64,000 nucleotides of DNA from Verrucomicrobiota bacterium JB024 (GCA_030673825.1 JAUTCS010000159.1:1-64000), one strand, 5' to 3'; positions 42,597-52,003 are shown, counted from the stretch's first letter. Translations and numbers: made by a program. The notes: generated by a model not told the origin, from the letters alone.

Positions 42597-43679
42597 ATGC
42601 GAACCCTACTTCTCTTTGTCATGGCTCTTGCGCTGGGCCGGGCGGACGCCGCCGAGCCGGGGATTCGGCTGGAGGGCGTTGAGTACCCGTACCCGACCTC
42701 GACCTACCGCTTTACGAGCCAGGAGCAGCCGCTCGAAATGGTCTACATGGACGTGAAGCCCCCGTCGGAACCGGTGGGGACGGTTGTACTCCTGCACGGC
42801 AAGAATTTCTCTGGTTCGTACTTTGGGGAGACGGCGGCGGCGTTGGTCGAGGCGGGCTATCGGGTGGTCATCCCCGAGCAGATTGGCTTCGGTAAGTCCA
42901 GCAAACCGGCGCACTACCAGTACAGCTTTCAGCAACTGGCCGAGAACACCCACGGGCTGCTGGAGTCGCTCGGGGTGGAGTCGGCCAACGTGCTCGGGCA
43001 CTCCATGGGCGGGATGCTCGCCGTGCGCTACGCGCTCATGTACCCGGAGCAGACCGAGAGCCTGACCCTGCTCAACCCCATCGGCCTCGAAGACTGGAAG
43101 GCCAAGGGCGTGCCTTATCAGGATATCGACACGTGGTACCAGTCCGAACTGAAAAAGACCCCGGAGAAAATCCGGGCCTACCAACTCGACTCCTACTACG
43201 ATGGCCAGTGGAAGCCCGCGTACGACCCGTGGGTGGAGCAACTGGCGAGTTTTAATCAAAGTCCGGAGTACCCAACGGTGGCGTGGAATCAGGCCCTGAC
43301 CTACGACATGATCTTCACACAGCCGGTCATCTATGAACTGGAGAACCTGCCCATGCCGGTGCTGCTGATCATCGGCCAGCGCGATACCACCGCGCTGGGT
43401 AAGAACCTCGTTTCCCCCGAGGTGCGGGCGCAGCTGGGTAACTATCCCGAGCTGGGCCGCGCCGCCGCTGCCGCGGTCCCGAATTCCGTACTGGTCGAGC
43501 TTGAAGGCATCGGCCACCTTCCGCACATCGAGGCCTTTGACCGGTTCATGCCGCCTTACCTGGATTTTCTGAAAGCGGCGGACGAGGAAGCTTCCGCCGC
43601 CCGGCTCAAGGCCCGCTTCGAGGAGCTGAGCAAGCGCCGCCGGGGCCACCTCATGATCCAGAACAGCATCCGCCGGTAA
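42597..43679 (+). CDS. Secreted alpha/beta-hydrolase
   Basis: 360 aa: signal peptide (about 1-19, GRADA-AEP), then an alpha/beta-hydrolase. The fold elements are TVVLLHGKNFSGSYFGET (oxyanion region), VLGHSMGGMLAVRYAL with nucleophile S136, LLIIGQRDTTALG (acid Asp) and ELEGIGHLPHIEAFD (catalytic His). Substrate not predictable. Close to the alpha/beta-hydrolase family with haloalkane/ester specificity only in a general sense. It stands between ArsR and the YhcH-type gene with no shared promoter evident. Confidence 0.88.
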   Translation: MRTLLLFVMALALGRADAAEPGIRLEGVEYPYPTSTYRFTSQEQPLEMVYMDVKPPSEPVGTVVLLHGKNFSGSYFGETAAALVEAGYRVVIPEQIGFGKSSKPAHYQYSFQQLAENTHGLLESLGVESANVLGHSMGGMLAVRYALMYPEQTESLTLLNPIGLEDWKAKGVPYQDIDTWYQSELKKTPEKIRAYQLDSYYDGQWKPAYDPWVEQLASFNQSPEYPTVAWNQALTYDMIFTQPVIYELENLPMPVLLIIGQRDTTALGKNLVSPEVRAQLGNYPELGRAAAAAVPNSVLVELEGIGHLPHIEAFDRFMPPYLDFLKAADEEASAARLKARFEELSKRRRGHLMIQNSIRR

Positions 43680-43799
43680 GTCTCCAATTGCCTTGCGCAG
43701 GGTGGGGCGTGTGCTCAACATGAGCGGATACGGTTGTTCCCGCTGGCCAGTGGGCTTGGCGGGCAGGCCGTTTCCTTCACAAAATATCCCGACCGACCC

Positions 43800-44249
43800 A
43801 TGATTTACGACCATCTGGACCAGCAGCTCCGCTACCGTAATTGCCACCCGGGCCTTGCCCTGGCTTTCGACTACCTGACGACGCTCGACCCTGAGACGCC
43901 GGACGGGCGTGTCGATCTCGACGGCGACCGTGTGTTCGCCCTCGTGCAGAGCTATGAGACCTCCCCGGCGTCGGGGCGGCAGTTCGAGTCGCACTACAAC
44001 TACGTGGACCTCCAGTATATGGTCAGCGGCGAGGAGATCATCTACCACAGCCCGCTGGGCCCGCTGAAGGAGTCCGTCCCCTATAACCCGGAAAAGGACC
44101 TGATCTTCTACACCGGAGAGGCCGCGCAGGCGCTCATTATGACGCCCGGCATGTTCACCGTGCTCTTCCCGCAGGACGGCCATATGCCGTGCTGCTCGCA
44201 CCGCGCGGATGCCCCGGCCAAAAAGGTCGTGATCAAGCTGCGCGTGTAG
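43800..44249 (+). CDS. YhcH/YjgK/YiaL family cupin-like protein
   Basis: About 149 aa from ATG 43800; the frame opens at 43734, but this start gives the family length of about 150. The family includes EbgC-like sugar anomer or isomerase-like proteins found in sialic acid and polysaccharide loci. Signature blocks: FALVQSYETSP, FESHYNYVDLQYMVSGEEIIYH (metal-binding His/Glu), and MFTVLFPQDGHMPCC with VVIKLRV at the end. The usual context is sugar catabolism. Here it is convergent to the IclR gene, with only 6 bp between stops. Confidence 0.88.
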   Translation: MIYDHLDQQLRYRNCHPGLALAFDYLTTLDPETPDGRVDLDGDRVFALVQSYETSPASGRQFESHYNYVDLQYMVSGEEIIYHSPLGPLKESVPYNPEKDLIFYTGEAAQALIMTPGMFTVLFPQDGHMPCCSHRADAPAKKVVIKLRV

Positions 44250-44255
44250 GAGCGA

Positions 44256-45011
44256 TTACTCTTCGAGTCGCTGGCAGGCGCTTTCGAGCAGGCTGGTCAG
44301 GCGGATTTGTTCGCGGCTCAGCGCCTGTTCGGTGAGGCCGAAGAACACCGTGCCGAGTTGCCCGTTGTGCCGGAAAGCGCGGGCCAGGCGACAGATGCCG
44401 GGCCGCGCCTGCGAGTGGTCGATGAGAGCGGGGCCGCAACGGCGGGTCTTGGCCAGGCACGTCTCGACTGAGACGCCCGTGTCGAAACGGCTGAACGGCC
44501 CGGCCAGGTAGCGTTCGCGCTCTTCGGTCGGGAGCTGCTCAAGAATGGACAAGGACCCGGCGTGGTCCGGCTCGAAGTGCAGCGTGTCGCCGGGCTGGAT
44601 GATGCGGATGCCGTCCTTGACCGAGTGCGAGCAGAGCACCTCGATCTTTTCCTCGCCCAGCAGGGCGATGCAGGCGGACTCGTGCCCCTCGCGGGCGAGG
44701 CGGTCCACCTCGCGCCGGGCCAGGTCGGCCAGCGCGGGGCGGGCGCCATTGAGGTAGGCGCGCCAGCCGAGCACGCGGGTGCTCAGCCGGTAGCCGGTGT
44801 CGGCGTCGCGCTCGATGTACCCGTAGCCCTCCAGTGACTTCAGGATTCGCGCCAGGGTCGAGTCCTGCACGCCGCTCAGGTGCGCGCGCAGCTCCCCGAA
44901 GCGCAGGGGGCCGCCCCCGGCCCGGATGAGCAGGTCGAGGATGGCCAGCCCGCGGTCGAGGGCGGGCAGCGAGGGTTTGGAAGATTTGGAGGGTGGGGGG
45001 CTCTTAATCAT
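44256..45011 (-). CDS. IclR-family transcriptional regulator
   Basis: 251 aa. Winged helix-turn-helix in the first 90 residues (LDRGLAILDLLIRAGGGPLRFGELRAHL...STLARILKSLEGYGYI), then the effector domain (ESACIALLGEEKIEVLCSHSV, FEPDHAGSLSILEQLPTEERERYLAG). Its ATG shares an A with the TGA stop of the sulfatase (45011), so translation is coupled. It may regulate the sulfatase itself. The effector is likely a desulfated sugar or acid; not determinable here. Confidence 0.9.
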   Translation of the reverse strand: MIKSPPPSKSSKPSLPALDRGLAILDLLIRAGGGPLRFGELRAHLSGVQDSTLARILKSLEGYGYIERDADTGYRLSTRVLGWRAYLNGARPALADLARREVDRLAREGHESACIALLGEEKIEVLCSHSVKDGIRIIQPGDTLHFEPDHAGSLSILEQLPTEERERYLAGPFSRFDTGVSVETCLAKTRRCGPALIDHSQARPGICRLARAFRHNGQLGTVFFGLTEQALSREQIRLTSLLESACQRLEE

Positions 45012-46522
45012 CAGGCGGGCGCGATACGGGGCATCGGCAGCAGTTCCTTGGCCATTTCGGCCTGGAGGAAGCGCTGGAGCAGGCGGGTCTTAACGGCCGC
45101 GTACTCTGGATCATCAAACCGATTCTCGAACTCGCCGGGATCTTTTTCAAGGTCGTAAAGCTCGCCCTCGTCGAAGGCGCGGAAGACGGTGAGCTTGTAG
45201 CGCGCGTCGATATAGGTCTTCAACTCGGCGCATCCGGGCTCGTGGTTGTTCTCGACGATGCAGTTGTCGCGGACGCCCTTGGATTCGCCCTCCCAGACCG
45301 GGAGCTCGTTCACGCCGGTCATCTTCTGCGGCTTGTCCATCCCGGCGGCGGCGAGGAAGGTCACGGGCAGGTCCACCAGGCTCTGGAGGGCGTCGGTGCG
45401 GGTACCCGCGGGGATGTGACCGGGCCAGGCGGCGACCATCGGCACCTTGACCTCGTCCTCGTAGTGGAAGGGGCCCTTGGCGATGAGGCCGTGCTGGCCG
45501 ATGAAGTGACCGTGGTCCGTGGTGAAAACGATGAGCGTGTTGTCGGTCAGGCCGAGCTCGTCGAGGCGGTCAAGGGTTTTGCCGATGGCGTGGTCCATGC
45601 ACGAGACCATCCCGTAGTACAGGGCCAGGTCCTGACGGAGCTGCTCCTCGGTGTGGACATGGCTTTCCACGCCGTGCATCCAGCGTCCGGATATCCCGAA
45701 GTCCTCCCGCTTGGCGTCCTTTTCCATGGCAAAGCGGTGGAAGCGCGGGTTGTGCTCGTGCTCGCCGGGACGAGTCTCGGGCAGGGTGAGGGTGGCCGGA
45801 TCGTACATGGTGTCCCACGGGGCGGGCACGACGTAGGGCGGGTGCGGGTCGAAGTAGCTCGACCACAGAAAGAAGGGCTCGTCCTTTTCGGCGAACTGGT
45901 CGAGCAGGGCGTTCGTGCGCTCGGAAATCCAGGTGTTGTAGTGGTACTCCTCGGGGATGTTCCAGCGACCGTACTGGTTCTCGCTGGTGCCGGTGGGCTT
46001 GCGGTAGCACTCGCGCCACTGGGTGAAGCCCTTTTCCTCCATCCACAGGGCGTAGTGCTGGCCGACATGGGCCTCGTCACCGTGGTTGCGGGCCAGCTCG
46101 AAGTGATCGAAACCATAGAAGGGCCCCTTGAACGTGCGCCAGAACTCCAGGTCCTGCAGGATGGGGTAGGCCTCCAGCGAAGGGTACTCGGGGGTCGAGT
46201 CCAAGGGCTGGAAGTGTGCCTTGCCGACGAGTGCGGTGGTGTAGCCAAGCTGGTGCCAACTGTCGTTGACCGTCGGGACGCCCTCGTCGAGCTTGGTGCC
46301 GAGGGTATAGGCCCCGTGCTGGCTCGGGTACATGCCAGTCAGCAGGCTGGCTCGCGTAGGCGTGCAGGTCGGGTTGGGGCAATAAGCCCGGTCAAAGATC
46401 ATTCCCCGGGCGGCCAGACGGTCGAGGTTGGGGGTCTTGATCTCGGGGTTGTTATACCCCATGGCCATCCAGTGTTGCTGGTCGCTGGTGATGAGAAGAA
46501 TATTGGGTCGGGTATTTTTCAT
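45011..46522 (-). CDS. Type I sulfatase
   Basis: 503 aa. Formylglycine-type sulfatases remove sulfate from carbohydrates. The signature is CTPTR (C53-R57), the cysteine to be converted to formylglycine, inside NPTCTPTRASLLTGMYPSQHG. Metal-site parts are NILLITSDQQHWMAMG at the start and VFTTDHGHFIGQHG near residue 310. No signal peptide is visible, unlike most sulfatases of polysaccharide degraders, so a cytoplasmic or leaderless route is implied. No anaerobic sulfatase-maturating enzyme or FGE gene lies in the window. It is coupled to the IclR regulator. Confidence 0.9.
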   Translation of the reverse strand: MKNTRPNILLITSDQQHWMAMGYNNPEIKTPNLDRLAARGMIFDRAYCPNPTCTPTRASLLTGMYPSQHGAYTLGTKLDEGVPTVNDSWHQLGYTTALVGKAHFQPLDSTPEYPSLEAYPILQDLEFWRTFKGPFYGFDHFELARNHGDEAHVGQHYALWMEEKGFTQWRECYRKPTGTSENQYGRWNIPEEYHYNTWISERTNALLDQFAEKDEPFFLWSSYFDPHPPYVVPAPWDTMYDPATLTLPETRPGEHEHNPRFHRFAMEKDAKREDFGISGRWMHGVESHVHTEEQLRQDLALYYGMVSCMDHAIGKTLDRLDELGLTDNTLIVFTTDHGHFIGQHGLIAKGPFHYEDEVKVPMVAAWPGHIPAGTRTDALQSLVDLPVTFLAAAGMDKPQKMTGVNELPVWEGESKGVRDNCIVENNHEPGCAELKTYIDARYKLTVFRAFDEGELYDLEKDPGEFENRFDDPEYAAVKTRLLQRFLQAEMAKELLPMPRIAPA

Positions 46523-46550
46523 GCTTACAAAAACGATAGTTCATAACTAA

Positions 46551-46577
46551 AATGCTAGCATTTGCCGTTTTGGCAAG
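46551..46577 (-). promoter_or_regulatory. Palindromes upstream of the sulfatase operon
   Basis: AAATGCTAGCATTT (46551-46564) is a perfect 14-nt palindrome 29 bp before the sulfatase start. Next to it, TTGCC-gtttt-GGCAA (46563-46577) is a second short inverted repeat. The first is the better candidate for an IclR-type operator, but IclR sites vary and no second copy is present to compare. Confidence 0.45.
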
Positions 46578-46771
46578 CTAATCCGCACCCGTTCATAGAA
46601 AAAGCCTCCCCTGCGACAAGGACGGTCAAGGATGACCCGGCCCGGCGTCAGGTTCCGGGCTATAAGCCGCTCAAATACAGTCTCAAACGTTGCCTTAATT
46701 TTCGACTTTTGATTAGCATGTCGCATTCAGGGATTGCTTGAGATAAGAATGTGTAATGTAGTAGGGGTGGT

Positions 46772-48133
46772 ATGGAACCGATTTTAGTGGTTTTGTTTGT
46801 GTTGGGCTATCTGGCCATCACGCTCGAGCACCCGTTGCGGCTGGATAAAACTGTCCCGGCTCTGGCAATGGCGGTGATTATGTGGGCGGTGTTGGCCTGC
46901 GGGTTCAAGGAGGGCTGGTTTTCAATCGTCAGCGAACACGGCGAAGTGCTGACCTTTTCACCGGAGACGGCAGAGGCCTCGATGGAGGGGCTCAGCGGCG
47001 TGATCCTGCATCACCTCGGGAAGGCGGCGGAGATCCTGATCTTTCTGATCGGGGCGATGACCATCGTGGAGATCATCGACTTGCACCAGGGCTTCGGCAT
47101 CCTCAAGGGAGCCGTGCGCACACAGAGCAAGCGCAAGCTTCTCTGGATCACCGGCATCGGCGGGTTTATCCTCTCCTCGGTCATCGACAACCTCACGGCG
47201 ACGATCATCCTTGTAACCCTCCTGCGCAAGCTCATCACCAACCGCGAGGAGCGCATCTGGTACGTCAGTCTGGTTGTCGTTGCCGCCAATGCGGGGGGTG
47301 CCTGGTCTCCGATCGGTGACGTTACTACAACCATGCTCTGGATCGCCAACAAGGTGACGGCGGGGCACTTGGTGCTGCACATTATTCTGCCGTCGATTAC
47401 CTGTTTCGCGGTCCCCTATGCGATTGCGTCGTTTTTGCCGGTCTTTCGCGGAGAGCTCACGGTGGACAACGCTTCGGACGAAGAGGAGGAGCGCCTGCTC
47501 AGCAGTCGGACGATGCTCTGGGTCGGGCTTGGGGCGATTGTGGCGGTGCCTGTGTTTAAATCGCTCACCCACCTGCCGCCGTACATGGGGATCATGCTCG
47601 GGTTGGCCGTGGTCTGGGCCGTCTCCGAGAGCATTCACCCGGAGCGAGATTTCAAGCAGGCCCGGCGTTACCTTTACTCCTCCAACCGCGCCCTCTCAAA
47701 GATCGAGATGTCGAGTATCCTGTTTTTCTGGGGCATCCTCATGGCCGTTGGTGTGTTGGAGACGCTGGTTTACGGCTCAGTCAACGGCGAGTCGATGGGC
47801 TCGCTGCGCTACATGGCCGAGAGTCTGAAGGTCGTCATCCCGAGCGAAAATACGGTCGTCCTCCTGCTGGGGATGCTCTCGTCGGTGGTGGACAACGTAC
47901 CGCTGGTGGCCGCTTCGATCGGAATGTACACCGACCCTTGTGACGCGCCGGTGTGGCAGTTTATCGCGCTGTCGGCCGGTACCGGGGGCAGCCTGCTGAT
48001 CATCGGTTCGGCGGCCGGTGTGGCCGCCATGGGGATGGAGAAGATCGACTTCCTGTGGTACCTCAAACACATTTCCCTCCTCGCGCTGGCAGGCTTTTTC
48101 GCGGGGGCGGGTTTGTTTCTCATCACCGCTTGA
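46772..48133 (+). CDS. nhaD: NhaD-type Na+/H+ antiporter
   Basis: 453 aa, about 12 membrane segments, family length normal. NhaD exchanges Na+ or Li+ for protons and suits alkaline or saline habitats. Characteristic parts are the helix FLIGAMTIVEIIDLHQGFGIL, the ion-site region SSVIDNLTATIILVTLLRKL, NAGGAWSPIGDVTTTMLWI, and SSVVDNVPLVAASIGMY near the C-terminus, with the paired DN motifs. AGGGGTGGT lies right before ATG 46772. It fits the Na+-driven symporter of the sugar region as a means of restoring the Na+ gradient. Confidence 0.92.
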   Translation: MEPILVVLFVLGYLAITLEHPLRLDKTVPALAMAVIMWAVLACGFKEGWFSIVSEHGEVLTFSPETAEASMEGLSGVILHHLGKAAEILIFLIGAMTIVEIIDLHQGFGILKGAVRTQSKRKLLWITGIGGFILSSVIDNLTATIILVTLLRKLITNREERIWYVSLVVVAANAGGAWSPIGDVTTTMLWIANKVTAGHLVLHIILPSITCFAVPYAIASFLPVFRGELTVDNASDEEEERLLSSRTMLWVGLGAIVAVPVFKSLTHLPPYMGIMLGLAVVWAVSESIHPERDFKQARRYLYSSNRALSKIEMSSILFFWGILMAVGVLETLVYGSVNGESMGSLRYMAESLKVVIPSENTVVLLLGMLSSVVDNVPLVAASIGMYTDPCDAPVWQFIALSAGTGGSLLIIGSAAGVAAMGMEKIDFLWYLKHISLLALAGFFAGAGLFLITA

Positions 48134-48701
48134 GTGCAGTGGCTGACGCGGCGGGCTCCGGTTCCGTACGAAGACTTGCAGCCAATGGTCTGTTGCCTAC
48201 CGGGGTTCAATCCTCGCCGTGGGGCGAATGAAGTTGGTTTGAGTTGCGCTAACCGCCTTCGTCTTGCTGGGGCGGTTGGACCTTTTTGTGTCCCGGCCTG
48301 TCAGTAGCGGGAAAGGGTGAACGGTGGAGGCGCCTTTTGCGGCCCCACATTTATCCTTATTCTCTCCGGTATGGGCGTCCCTTTCGCGTTCTTTAATATC
48401 TGCGTTGCCCTGCTTGAGTTGGGGTAAAGACCTTTATTCGGTTGAACTTGACAACGTTTTCGATATATTCTTACAACGTTTTTAATTTAGGTTGACTTGT
48501 CTTCCGGCCCCGGCATGTTCACGCAGACAATGCCGCTCGGAAGAGTCGGCAGCCTGACACACCCAACCCTCCGGCCCTGCCGGGTTTTCTCGTGGCACAC
48601 CCGCAAACATCGACCGCATCCATGGCGTCTCTCGGTTGAGATGCCGGCTCCTTGTTTGTGCCGCGTTCACCCTTGATAACCTCCTCATGCCCAGACCCTT
48701 T
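48134..48701. other. Gene-free interval with terminator and operator candidates
   Basis: No credible gene. AACCGCC (48251-48257) pairs with GGCGGTT (48271-48277) and a T5 run (48283-48287) ends it: a weak terminator for nhaD. Near 48448-48480 lie a TTGACA -35 and two AACGTT-core repeats (next entry). From 48481 to the start codon I see no further motif. Confidence 0.5.
48448..48480 (+). promoter_or_regulatory. Promoter with two LacI-type half operators
   Basis: TTGACA (48448-48453) is a good -35. ACAACGTTTT occurs twice, with AACGTT cores at 48453-48458 and 48475-48480, 22 bp apart (two turns). The core matches the operator of copy 1 at 34331-34344. The -10 is weak (TTACAA about 17 bp after the -35). 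It is some 220 bp upstream of the CBM9/GH42-like gene. Confidence 0.5.
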
Positions 48702-51700
48702 ATGAAAGCCCTCATCCCGTTTCTGCTGCTGGCCCCCTGTCTCTGGGGCGCCCCCAAGCCTGAATACACGGCCTATCGCCTGGACAATCAGCATCCGCTG
48801 ACCATCGACGGCGATCTTTCCGATTGGCCGGATAACCTTCCCATCCTTCTGTTGGGGCAGGAAGACCAGGTTGTGAGCGGTTCCTGGGGCGGCCCCAGCG
48901 ACTCGCACGCGAAGGTGCGCATCACCTGGGACGACCAGAAGCTTTACATGGCCATTGAGGAAGTGGACGACATGATCGTCCAGGATGCCAAACGTGCCCG
49001 GGCACACACGATCCACGGCCAGGATGCTTTCCAGTGGGCGGTGGATATTTCCAATGACGGCGGGCAGGGCTACGGCGACGATAATTACGAGTACGGTTTC
49101 AGCCTCGTCGAAGGGGAACCGCTGGCCTACCGCTGGTACTCCTCCTCCGGCTGGCCTACGGGGATCGCCGAGCACATTGACATGGCCATCGTGGATAACC
49201 CACAGGGGGGACAAATCTACGAAGCAGCCATCGACTGGTCCATGCTCGCTCCGTTGCGCAACCCTGAAGACGGCCGTGTTATCGGCTTTACCATCCTTTT
49301 GCAGGACCGGGACAAAACCGAACGGAAAACCCTCGGGTGGACGCCCGGCGTCGCCACCGGTAAGAACCCCGACGCCTTCGGCAAGCTGATCTTTTCCCGT
49401 GCCAGTCCGAGTTCCGATGGCAGTGGCCTGCTCCTGAGCGCCAGCGATACGGTCGGTACCAGCGGGCTGGACGTGCGCGTCATCCCCACCGGACCTGATC
49501 AGGTTCAGGGTGACATGCTTTACCAGGTGGTCCTCGAGGACGGTAGCGAACTGGAAGCCGAGCCCTTGACGCCTGTCGATGACGCCGGTTCAGCCTACAC
49601 GGCCACGATTCCTACCCGCGACATACCCGCCGGCAAGCACATGCTCCTTATCGTGGATGAGGACGGTGAGACGCTCGCGCGCCACGGTTTCACCCGCAGC
49701 GATACCGAGCGGCTCCAGTGGCTGACCGAGGAGATCGGCATCAAGACCGAGGAGCTGGAAGAGCTTATTGCCGAGGCCGACGCCAAGGGCATTCAGACCC
49801 GCTACCCGCTCTCCGTCCTCACCGCCGCGAAGATGTTCAAGGGCTATATCGAGGAGGACACCGACAACAAGCTTTACGAACTGGCCCTGCACAACGCCGA
49901 AGCCATCGACCAGGCCCTGACTGATGCCGAGAACGACTTGCTCACTTGGATGCAGTCGCCCGACGGCATGCCAAAGGGCATGCTGGTGCCGGACTTCAAC
50001 TACGCCGATACGCAGATCGACGGTCGTCATTTCGTCATCGACGGGCAGCCGGTTCTGCTCGTTGGTCCGCTGGCCTGGATGTGGGGCGTGCGCTCGGACA
50101 TCGCCAAGATGGGCGATATGGGTTACAACTACGTCATTATCGGCTGGGACGCTTCTCATCAGTTCAAGCCCGACGGCTCGATGAAGCCCATGAGCGACAT
50201 TCCCTACTGGGCCGTAAAGGACATCCAGAAGGTTGCCACCGAGAAGAAGATGGCCGTCTCCAACAGCATGGTCCCGGAAGATATCTGGAAAGTGCTCGAA
50301 AGAAGGGAAGGAGAGCAGACCGTGGATAAGCTGCACGAGGTCTTCGATATGTATGCCAGCAAGCACATCAAGGCCATGGGCAAGGGCAAGACCTTCGACT
50401 ATAACGTATCGGTCGAAGGCCAGCGCCCGCACGTCAACTATGAGCCCGAGCACCACAAGGAAATCTGGGTGGCCTACCTTGAGGAGAACTACCCCGGTGG
50501 TATCGAAGAGCTCAACGGCCTCTATGGCACCAAGTACACCACCTTTGAAGAGGTTGCTTTCCCGACCTCTCTGCCGGAGAAACCGGCCCAGAAGTACGAC
50601 TACACACGCATGCGCCAGATCATGATCGCCAACGAGCTTTCGCGCGCCGCCGACAAGGTCCGTGAAAACGACCCCGGCGCGTATGTGCGCGGTTATCCCT
50701 ACGTGTGGACCTTTCGCGACGCGGGCGCCTACTACCATCACGCCATCGACCCCGAGCTGGACATGGCCAACTGGGACATCGCCGGTTGCGACACCTCCGG
50801 CCCTTACCAGAGCGACCGCTACGCCATGTCCACCATCAACTGGATGCCCGGCTACTACGACCTCATGCGCAGTATCGCCGGTGATCGTCCGCTCTGTGAC
50901 GGCGAGTACCACTACGTCAATCGCCGCCGCATCTACCCGGACAACTGGGCGCGCGCCATCTATTACCAGTCCTACATGCACGGGCTTGACGCCACCATCT
51001 CCTGGGTCTGGGTCCGCGGTAACATGGACACCTCCATCCTGCTTGATGCCAAGGTCCTGCTCGGTAGCGGCGAGGTCGCCCTCGACCTCCAGCGCACCGC
51101 GCCCGCCGTGGCGGCCTTCCAGGATATGCCCAATAACGTCGTGCTGATGTACTCCAATGCCAGCTCGCCGCACTCCGGCCGCGCCTCTGATGGCACCACG
51201 CTTTCGCAGATGACGCAGACCGACCGTGCCTACGAGGGCATGTTCTTCGACGGGATGCAGGTCGGCTACGTGAGCGAGACCATGGCCCAAGACGGAGCTC
51301 TCGATGATCAAAAGGTGCTCATCGTGCCGAACTGCTCGCATGTCTATCCGGCCACGCGTCAGGCGATCATCGACTTCGCCCAAAAGGGCGGCCGTGTCGT
51401 GCTGCTCGGCGACAGCCTGCTCTACACGCCGCAGGGCGCCCCGCTGGAGCCGCTGCCGGACCTGCCGACGATCACCACCTTCAAGAACGGTTTCCGCGAT
51501 GGCGACCAGGCCCGCAAGGCCCTTCAGCCGATCCTCAAGAAGGCCGGTGTCCTGCCCGACATCGACATTAAGTTCGAGAACGGTCTGGAGTACCCGACCG
51601 TAGAGTGGAAGCACGCCACCGACGCCGACGGCAACGAGATGCTCTTCGTACTGAATCTTGGCTACGATCCGGCGAGCGTCACGATGCCCAAGGGCTGGGA

Positions 51701-51791
51701 TGATGCGTACGACCTGCTCGCTTGCGAAACTCCTGGCGGCTCCTTCGACCTGGGCAGCCTTGAGTTCCGCCTCCTCAAGAAACAGAAGTAG
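48702..51791 (+). CDS. Secreted CBM9/GH42-like protein, copy 2
   Basis: About 1029 aa from ATG 48702, chosen to match copy 1 (1027 aa); ATG 48687 is possible. Signal peptide (about 1-17), CBM9-like module with the identical YTAYRLDNQHPLTIDGDLSDWP opening, helix linker, GH42-like barrel (WVAYLEENYPGGIEELNGLYGTKYTTFEEVAFP) and GH42-like trimerisation region (DGMQVGYVSETMAQDGALDDQKVLIVPNCSHV). Compared with copy 1 the pair of acidic residues around FDYNVSVEGQRP differs from the MIIAETRRAP of copy 1, so the two may differ in substrate. A strong terminator follows. Confidence 0.75.
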   Translation: MKALIPFLLLAPCLWGAPKPEYTAYRLDNQHPLTIDGDLSDWPDNLPILLLGQEDQVVSGSWGGPSDSHAKVRITWDDQKLYMAIEEVDDMIVQDAKRARAHTIHGQDAFQWAVDISNDGGQGYGDDNYEYGFSLVEGEPLAYRWYSSSGWPTGIAEHIDMAIVDNPQGGQIYEAAIDWSMLAPLRNPEDGRVIGFTILLQDRDKTERKTLGWTPGVATGKNPDAFGKLIFSRASPSSDGSGLLLSASDTVGTSGLDVRVIPTGPDQVQGDMLYQVVLEDGSELEAEPLTPVDDAGSAYTATIPTRDIPAGKHMLLIVDEDGETLARHGFTRSDTERLQWLTEEIGIKTEELEELIAEADAKGIQTRYPLSVLTAAKMFKGYIEEDTDNKLYELALHNAEAIDQALTDAENDLLTWMQSPDGMPKGMLVPDFNYADTQIDGRHFVIDGQPVLLVGPLAWMWGVRSDIAKMGDMGYNYVIIGWDASHQFKPDGSMKPMSDIPYWAVKDIQKVATEKKMAVSNSMVPEDIWKVLERREGEQTVDKLHEVFDMYASKHIKAMGKGKTFDYNVSVEGQRPHVNYEPEHHKEIWVAYLEENYPGGIEELNGLYGTKYTTFEEVAFPTSLPEKPAQKYDYTRMRQIMIANELSRAADKVRENDPGAYVRGYPYVWTFRDAGAYYHHAIDPELDMANWDIAGCDTSGPYQSDRYAMSTINWMPGYYDLMRSIAGDRPLCDGEYHYVNRRRIYPDNWARAIYYQSYMHGLDATISWVWVRGNMDTSILLDAKVLLGSGEVALDLQRTAPAVAAFQDMPNNVVLMYSNASSPHSGRASDGTTLSQMTQTDRAYEGMFFDGMQVGYVSETMAQDGALDDQKVLIVPNCSHVYPATRQAIIDFAQKGGRVVLLGDSLLYTPQGAPLEPLPDLPTITTFKNGFRDGDQARKALQPILKKAGVLPDIDIKFENGLEYPTVEWKHATDADGNEMLFVLNLGYDPASVTMPKGWDDAYDLLACETPGGSFDLGSLEFRLLKKQK

Positions 51792-51817
51792 GCCCTCGGT
51801 TCGCCCGTTTTTCTTCC

Positions 51818-51852
51818 ACGCCCCCTGGCCAACGCCCGGGGGCGTTTCTTTT
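51818..51852 (+). terminator. Rho-independent terminator after CBM9/GH42-like copy 2
   Basis: ACGCCCCC (51818-51825) pairs with GGGGGCGT (51838-51845) and the tail TTCTTTTG follows. It lies 27 bp after the stop codon. Confidence 0.8.
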
Positions 51853-52003
51853 GTACGGTTTGCGAGGTTGCATCCGGTATTGGTGAAAGGAACTGCACCC
51901 GCGCTAATCGCACCGGCCAGCTCCGTTGATAGTTGCAGGAGCGTGGCGGCGAATCCGTGCCGTCCCGGTTGCGTTGGACGCCGGTTGCCCTATACTGGAC
52001 TCT

